The notes beneath the pieces are model-generated. The model saw only the letters and a program-made list of their open reading frames with translations. It was not told where the DNA came from and did no database searches. DNA of 19,784 bases from Bacteroidaceae bacterium (lineage in GTDB: Bacteria > Bacteroidota > Bacteroidia > Bacteroidales > Bacteroidaceae): NCBI GenBank assembly GCA_021443405.1, contig JABUUA010000012.1:1-19784 (forward strand). The letters run 5' to 3'. Shown in pieces: positions 15,489-19,784 of the stretch. How positions within the stretch are numbered: position 1 is the first letter of the stretch; every line of letters starts with the position of its first letter. A program made the position numbers and the translations under genes.

Positions 15489-16598
15489 ATGCGTATTCGG
15501 ATTCCTTTGCTTAAACGGCTCGACACTTATATTATCGGCAAATTCTTGGGAACTTATTTCTTTAGCATTTTGCTGATAATAAGTATTGTCGTGGTATTCG
15601 ATTATAACGAGCACATCGACCGCTTGACGCAGAACAACGCTCCTTGGCAGGAGATTGTTTTCGATTATTATTTGAATTTTGTGCCCTATTATGCCAACAT
15701 GTTCTCGGCCTTGTTTGTGTTCATCTCTGTGATTTTCTTCACCAGCAAGTTGGCCGACAACAGCGAGATTATTGCGATGATCAGCGCCGGCGTAAGTTTC
15801 CGACGCCTGATGCGGCCCTACTTGATTTCGGCCACCCTCATTGCGATTCTTACGTTCTTTCTGGGCTCCGAAATTATTCCGCGCGGTTCGGTAAGTCGTT
15901 TGGCGTTTGAGAATCAGTACATGCGTAAGAAGAAAAATGCCACGTATGCCGATAATGTTCAGATGCAGGTCGATACGGGAGTCATCGCTTTTATCGAGCA
16001 TTTCGACGGGCCGAGCAAGACGGGTTATCACTTCTCGCTTGATAAGTTTGAGAACAAAAAGTTAGTTTCCCACCTTACGGCGACGAGCATCACCTACGAT
16101 TCTCTTGCGAACGAGCGGTTTCACTGGCATTTGAACAATGTCACAATACGAGATCTGAAGGGAATGCGGGAATACATCAGTCACAAGCAAAGTATCGATT
16201 CGCTCATCATCATGGAACCTCAGGACTTCCTCTTCACGAGAAATCTGCAGGAGACCATGACGAATAGCGAGTTGCTGGACTACATCGACCGCCAACGTAT
16301 TCGAGGCACGGGCAATGTGAAAGCATTTTTGGTGGAATATTACAAGCGTTTTGCGAGTTGCATCGCGGCTTTTGTGATGACGATTATCGGCGCGTCGCTT
16401 TCCAGTCGCAAGCGGAAGGGGGGCATGGGCTTCGCTCTCGGCATCGGATTGGTGCTGAGTGTTGCCTACGCATTTCTGCAAGGAATTGCTGCCGGATTTG
16501 CCACCAATGCCAATGTCCCTCCGTTGTTGGCGGTCTGGTTACCGAACATACTCTATATTATAATTGCAATTTATTTGTATAAAAAAGCACCCAGATAA
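15489..16598 (+). CDS. LptF/LptG family permease (YjgP/YjgQ)
   Basis: This 369-residue inner-membrane protein has the LptF/G topology. Three N-terminal membrane helices (about 17-37, 67-86 and 109-128) are followed by a periplasmic beta-jellyroll region (about 135-275) and three C-terminal helices (about 290-365). The signature SEIIAMISAGVSFRRLMRPY between helices 2 and 3 is the LptB-coupling segment. LptF and LptG form the permease of the ABC transporter that extracts lipopolysaccharide from the inner membrane. The partner is not in this window, and F versus G cannot be settled, so no symbol is given. It lies 15 bases after tgt and two before the helicase. Confidence 0.92.
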   Translation: MRIRIPLLKRLDTYIIGKFLGTYFFSILLIISIVVVFDYNEHIDRLTQNNAPWQEIVFDYYLNFVPYYANMFSALFVFISVIFFTSKLADNSEIIAMISAGVSFRRLMRPYLISATLIAILTFFLGSEIIPRGSVSRLAFENQYMRKKKNATYADNVQMQVDTGVIAFIEHFDGPSKTGYHFSLDKFENKKLVSHLTATSITYDSLANERFHWHLNNVTIRDLKGMREYISHKQSIDSLIIMEPQDFLFTRNLQETMTNSELLDYIDRQRIRGTGNVKAFLVEYYKRFASCIAAFVMTIIGASLSSRKRKGGMGFALGIGLVLSVAYAFLQGIAAGFATNANVPPLLAVWLPNILYIIIAIYLYKKAPR

Positions 16599-16600
16599 TT

Positions 16601-18025
16601 ATGGACTTCTATGATTTAGACTTGAACGACGATGTGCTTGACGCACTCGACGATATGAACTTTATAGAAACTACGCCCATCCAGGAGCATGCGATTCCTC
16701 CCATTTTGGAAGGTCGCGACTTGATTGGCGTTGCGCAAACGGGAACGGGAAAGACGGCCGCCTATCTCTTGCCCGTGCTCTCGAAGTTGCGTGATGGCGG
16801 TTATCCCGACGACGCGATTAACTGCATCATAATGAGCCCGACACGCGAACTTGCTCAACAGATTGATCAAGCGATGCAGGGCTTCTCTTATTATCTCGAC
16901 GACATCAACAGCGTGGCGGTGTATGGCGGCAACGATGGGATTCGATACGAGCAGGAGAAACGAGGTTTTGAGCATGGCGCAAGTATCATCATCGCCACTC
17001 CCGGCCGTCTGATTTCTCATATCTCTTTGGGAAACATCGACCTTTCTCGTGTTTCTTTCTTCATTCTCGATGAGGCCGACCGTATGCTGGACATGGGTTT
17101 CTCGGAGGACATTATGCAGATAGAACGGCAGTTGCCCAAGGAACGTCAGACCATCATGTTCTCGGCCACCATGCCTGATAAGATTGTGGAACTGGCCAAG
17201 ACCATCTTGCGCGACCCCGTTGAGGTGAAGTTGGCGGTCTCGAAACCGGCCGACAAGATTCATCAGAGCGCTTACATCTGTTACGAGGCGCAGAAGTTGA
17301 ACATCGTAAAACACTTGTTCGCCGACAAGAAGCCGGAACGTGTGATTATCTTCGCCGGCTCGAAGTTGAAGGTGAAAGACTTGAATGTGGTGCTGAAGCG
17401 CGCGGGATTCAATGTGGGCGCCATGCACAGCGATTTGTCGCAAGACGAGCGCGACGCGGTGATGTATCAGTTTAAGAGTCAGCAAGTAGATATATTGGTG
17501 GCCACCGATATTGTCGCTCGTGGCATTGACATTGATGACATTCAGCTGGTCATCAATTTCGATGTTCCCCACGATGCTGAGGATTATGTCCATCGCATTG
17601 GTCGAACGGCTCGTGCCGGCGCCAGTGGACGAGCCATTACGCTGGTCAGCGAGAAGGACCAGCCCTTGTTCAAGCAGATTGAGCGCTTCTTGGAGAAGGA
17701 GGTGGAGAAGAACGAAATCCCCGCCGAATGTGGGGAAGGACCGGCCTACACGGGCAGAGCGAACGGAAAAGGTCGCGCCGCAGGCCGGGGAAGGGCTGGA
17801 AACCACGGAGGAAAGAAGCGCGCGTCGAAGGGCGCTCCCAAGGGGCAGGAAAAGACCAAGCGGGAAGATAAGCGCACTGATGTTGCGGCGAAAGACACTG
17901 CTCCTCATGTCAATGCAGCGGAAGGGAAACCTCAGAAAGAAGGGCAGAAGCCGTCGAAACGTCGTCGGAATCACCACCGTCGCCGTCCTTCTTCGGGAGA
18001 ACAAAAGCAAGATGTGGTTGGCTAA
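16601..18025 (+). CDS. DEAD-box RNA helicase, RhlE-like
   Basis: This 474-residue protein has a complete helicase core. The Q motif is TTPIQEHAIPPILEG, motif I AQTGTGKT (45-52), motif Ia SPTRELAQQ, motif II DEAD (157-160), motif III SAT (188-190) and motif VI HRIGRTARAG (331-340), with ATDIVARGID before it. Such enzymes remodel RNA in ribosome assembly, RNA decay or cold adaptation. After about residue 380 the chain becomes a low-complexity tail rich in Lys, Arg, Gly and Gln, ending with several Arg and His clusters, probably for non-specific RNA binding. It starts two bases after the permease stop and closes the lon operon. I see no terminator hairpin in the 100 bases after it. Confidence 0.95.
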   Translation: MDFYDLDLNDDVLDALDDMNFIETTPIQEHAIPPILEGRDLIGVAQTGTGKTAAYLLPVLSKLRDGGYPDDAINCIIMSPTRELAQQIDQAMQGFSYYLDDINSVAVYGGNDGIRYEQEKRGFEHGASIIIATPGRLISHISLGNIDLSRVSFFILDEADRMLDMGFSEDIMQIERQLPKERQTIMFSATMPDKIVELAKTILRDPVEVKLAVSKPADKIHQSAYICYEAQKLNIVKHLFADKKPERVIIFAGSKLKVKDLNVVLKRAGFNVGAMHSDLSQDERDAVMYQFKSQQVDILVATDIVARGIDIDDIQLVINFDVPHDAEDYVHRIGRTARAGASGRAITLVSEKDQPLFKQIERFLEKEVEKNEIPAECGEGPAYTGRANGKGRAAGRGRAGNHGGKKRASKGAPKGQEKTKREDKRTDVAAKDTAPHVNAAEGKPQKEGQKPSKRRRNHHRRRPSSGEQKQDVVG

Positions 18026-18113
18026 ATATAACAAAAAAATAGGAACTGCGCAAGAGCCAAAAAATAGTTTTCAAATTTTCTTCTTCTCTTACGCGAAAAA
18101 CAAATAATTGTCT

Positions 18114-18121
18114 TACCTTTG
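18114..18121 (+). promoter_or_regulatory. -7 element for the SPOR/FHA unit
   Basis: TACCTTTG is identical to the dapA -7 box. It ends only four bases before the ATG at 18126, so transcription should start at or within a base or two of the start codon. The -33 region is not well matched. Confidence 0.6.
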
Positions 18122-18125
18122 CGGT

Positions 18126-19133
18126 ATGGAAGGTTTTGCCACTTGTATAGAATATCAGCTCATGGTCCAGAACAGCGTTTCTGTGCCAGGATTGGGTACG
18201 TTTGTAACCCAGTTGTTACCAGCACGATATTCCGAGGAAGAGTCTCTGATGCTTCCTCCTTACAGGGGCGTGCAATTCCTTCATTCTTGGCAACCGGAGG
18301 ACAGCAGCTTCTTTGCAACCTTGTCTTCGGTCTTCAACATCTCTATGGCGCAAGCCGAGCAGCAAGTCGCTATGTGGCTCTCAGAGTTCCAGCAGACGTT
18401 GGAAGTGTGCGGCGACTACGATATGGGCTCGCTTGGAATGTTCACGTTGGAAGACGACACGTTGGTCTTTACGGCCCATGACGCCGGGGTGGCAGCGCCT
18501 GCTTATTATGCGCTCGATGCTATCCTGATGCCGATGATAACCTCCGAAGAACCATCCTCGGTGGTTGCATCCGTCCCGAGTCAACACTTTACCATTCAGC
18601 TGAATCGACGGGTCGTGCACTATGTGGCGGCTGCTTGTGCCGCCCTGTTGCTCTATTTCATGTTTGGCACACCCATCGAGAACAGCGAGGTGATTCCCTT
18701 CAATCAGCAGGCAGAGCTTTTCTTCCCTGTTCACCTGGCTCCGGCCTCTGCTGCCGTTGCCGAGGAATCGTTGGTGGTCGAACAACCGAACACATCTGAC
18801 GAAGTCGCCGCTCAACCCGAAGCCGTCGTCGCCGAGGCGGACGAACCCAGTCGCGTGGAGCCTACCGAAACCGCCCAGCCTTCTGTTGCCGACGTAGCGT
18901 CGCCGACACCGGAAGCGGGCTATTATCTGATAGTTGCCAGCGCCGTAAGCGAGAAGAATGCTGAGCGCTATGTGGCCGACCTCAAGCGTCGGGGCATGGA
19001 TGCCCGCGTGATGCGCGGCCCCATTCGTCGTGTCGCTGTTGGTCATTACGCTCATGCGAACGAAGCTTATGCCGCCGTCCATGCGTTGCAGCAGTCGCCA
19101 GAGTTCGCCTCGGCTTGGGTGTTGCATCTCTAA
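18126..19133 (+). CDS. HU-CCDC81/SPOR domain protein
   Basis: This 335-residue protein is a single-pass membrane protein. Residues 1 to about 125 resemble the two tandem HU-CCDC81 domains of Bacteroidota: the VSVPGLGTFVT beta-hairpin, then AQAEQQVAMWLSEF and MGSLGMFTLEDDTLVF. One membrane helix spans about 165-181 (VHYVAAACAALLLYFMF). A disordered Ala/Glu/Pro/Val-rich linker (about 205-263) leads to a SPOR domain (266-335, GYYLIVASAVSEKNAE onward). SPOR domains bind denuded glycan strands at the division septum. HU-CCDC81 domains adopt an HU-like fold, but DNA binding is not shown here. The ATG at 18126 is preferred over an upstream TTG at 18108, which would sit before the promoter box. Confidence 0.88.
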   Translation: MEGFATCIEYQLMVQNSVSVPGLGTFVTQLLPARYSEEESLMLPPYRGVQFLHSWQPEDSSFFATLSSVFNISMAQAEQQVAMWLSEFQQTLEVCGDYDMGSLGMFTLEDDTLVFTAHDAGVAAPAYYALDAILMPMITSEEPSSVVASVPSQHFTIQLNRRVVHYVAAACAALLLYFMFGTPIENSEVIPFNQQAELFFPVHLAPASAAVAEESLVVEQPNTSDEVAAQPEAVVAEADEPSRVEPTETAQPSVADVASPTPEAGYYLIVASAVSEKNAERYVADLKRRGMDARVMRGPIRRVAVGHYAHANEAYAAVHALQQSPEFASAWVLHL

Positions 19134-19154
19134 TTTCCTTTGTTTGTCCCCCTT

Positions 19155-19685
19155 ATGAAAAGAGTTCGTTGTCCCAAGTGTGACCATTATCTTACGTTCG
19201 ACGAGACGCAATACGCTGATGGTCAGCAACTGGTGTTCGTCTGCACAGAATGTAGCAAACAGTTTGCCATCCGCATCGGCAAGAGCAAGCTCCGCAATGT
19301 GCAGCGTGAGGAACAGTTAGACGAACAAGAGAACGCCGACCAGTGCGGCAGCATCGTCGTGGTGGAGAACGTGTTCCATTTCAAGCAGGTGATTCCACTG
19401 CACATGGGTGACAATGTGTTCGGGCGTTATGTTCGCGGAACGGACATCAACTGTCCCATCGAAACGGTGGACCCGAGTGTCGATACCAAACATTGCATCA
19501 TCCGTGTGCAGCGCGACAAGCGAGGGAACTTGCAATATCTGCTGCGGGACGCTCCGAGCAACACCGGCACCTTCTTCATGAACGAGATTTTGCGTGACAA
19601 GGACCGCGTCCGTTTGGAGGAGGGAAGCATTGTCACCATAGGCGCCACCACCTTGATTCTGCGTACTGCATTAAGTGAAGATTAA
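19155..19685 (+). CDS. Zinc-ribbon and FHA domain protein
   Basis: This 176-residue protein pairs two small domains. Residues 1-40 form a zinc ribbon with Cys6, Cys9, Cys30 and Cys33 (CPKC and CTEC) of the MJ0042/prokaryotic zinc-finger type. Residues about 80-172 form an FHA domain: FGR at 89-91, VDTKH at 109-113, NTGTF at 136-140 and a final TIGATTLIL strand. FHA domains bind phosphothreonine. Here the usual SxxH reads DTKH, with Asp110 in place of the Ser, so phosphopeptide recognition may be altered. No signal peptide or membrane helix is visible, so it is cytoplasmic. It starts 21 bases after the SPOR gene, probably in one operon. The ATG at 19155 is chosen because it opens the ribbon. 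Confidence 0.87.
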   Translation: MKRVRCPKCDHYLTFDETQYADGQQLVFVCTECSKQFAIRIGKSKLRNVQREEQLDEQENADQCGSIVVVENVFHFKQVIPLHMGDNVFGRYVRGTDINCPIETVDPSVDTKHCIIRVQRDKRGNLQYLLRDAPSNTGTFFMNEILRDKDRVRLEEGSIVTIGATTLILRTALSED

Positions 19686-19784
19686 CCGACTTCGGCTATT
19701 AAGGGTTCGTTCAAAAGAAGGGCACTTCAAGTTTTGTTAAACGAGTTTGCTGTCTCGCATTTACTGAGACCCTTTGAGACCATT

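Noticed and set aside
16616..18034. A 472-codon open frame antisense to the DEAD-box helicase
   Set aside because: It mirrors the helicase almost end to end, reads as His/Arg/Gln/Asn-rich sequence with no recognisable motif, and has no promoter element at its head. It is a by-product of the codon bias of the sense gene.
18108..18125. Upstream TTG start for the HU-CCDC81/SPOR protein
   Set aside because: It lies at or before the -7 element, so it would not be in the transcript.
18026..18125. Terminator after the DEAD-box helicase
   Set aside because: The stretch is AT-rich with several A and T runs, but I could not find a stable GC-rich hairpin before any of them.

Overview
The window is chromosomal DNA from a member of the Bacteroidota, most likely Bacteroidales and probably Prevotellaceae-like. 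The evidence is: (i) nearly every operon head is preceded by the Bacteroidota -7 promoter element TAnnTTTG, with no Shine-Dalgarno sequences; (ii) it carries lineage-typical genes, including serine palmitoyltransferase for sphingolipids, a DUF4369 lipoprotein, a two-domain HU-CCDC81/SPOR protein, and a Tgt without the usual zinc cysteines; (iii) the gene order lon-tgt-LptF/G permease. Base composition is near 50% GC and looks even throughout. I see no insertion sequence, phage, tRNA, rRNA or CRISPR array.

Layout, left to right. 1-197 (-) is the N-terminus of dnaX. It diverges from a four-gene operon (307-3734, +): a FtsB/DivIC-like septum protein, a four-helix membrane protein, a DUF4369 lipoprotein, and NAD-dependent DNA ligase ligA. 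dapA (3802-4692, +) stands alone, with the best promoter in the window and a strong terminator. A secreted orphan protein (4771-5295, -) diverges from an nhaD antiporter plus SGNH hydrolase pair (5371-7918, +). A second secreted orphan with an internal duplication (7941-8354, -) follows. Next is a 311-base gene-free stretch holding that gene's promoter, a strictly periodic 22-base tandem array (8442-8595) and the spt terminator.

spt (8666-9862, -) diverges from a lipid-kinase-family gene (10025-11062, +), which converges on trmN6 (11071-11775, -). trmN6 diverges from a compact four-gene operon (11905-18025, +): lon, tgt, an LptF/G-type permease and a DEAD-box RNA helicase. The window closes with a two-gene unit (18126-19682, +): an HU-CCDC81/SPOR protein and a zinc-ribbon/FHA protein.

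Most of this is housekeeping: replication and repair (dnaX, ligA), lysine and cell-wall precursor synthesis (dapA), ion homeostasis (nhaD), proteostasis (lon), tRNA modification (tgt, trmN6), envelope assembly (LptF/G, spt) and cell division (FtsB-like, SPOR). I found no clear new defence or mobile system. The least explained items are the 22-base array, the zinc-site-less Tgt, the spt/lipid-kinase pair, the HU-SPOR/FHA pair, and promoters so close to start codons that the mRNAs may be leaderless.
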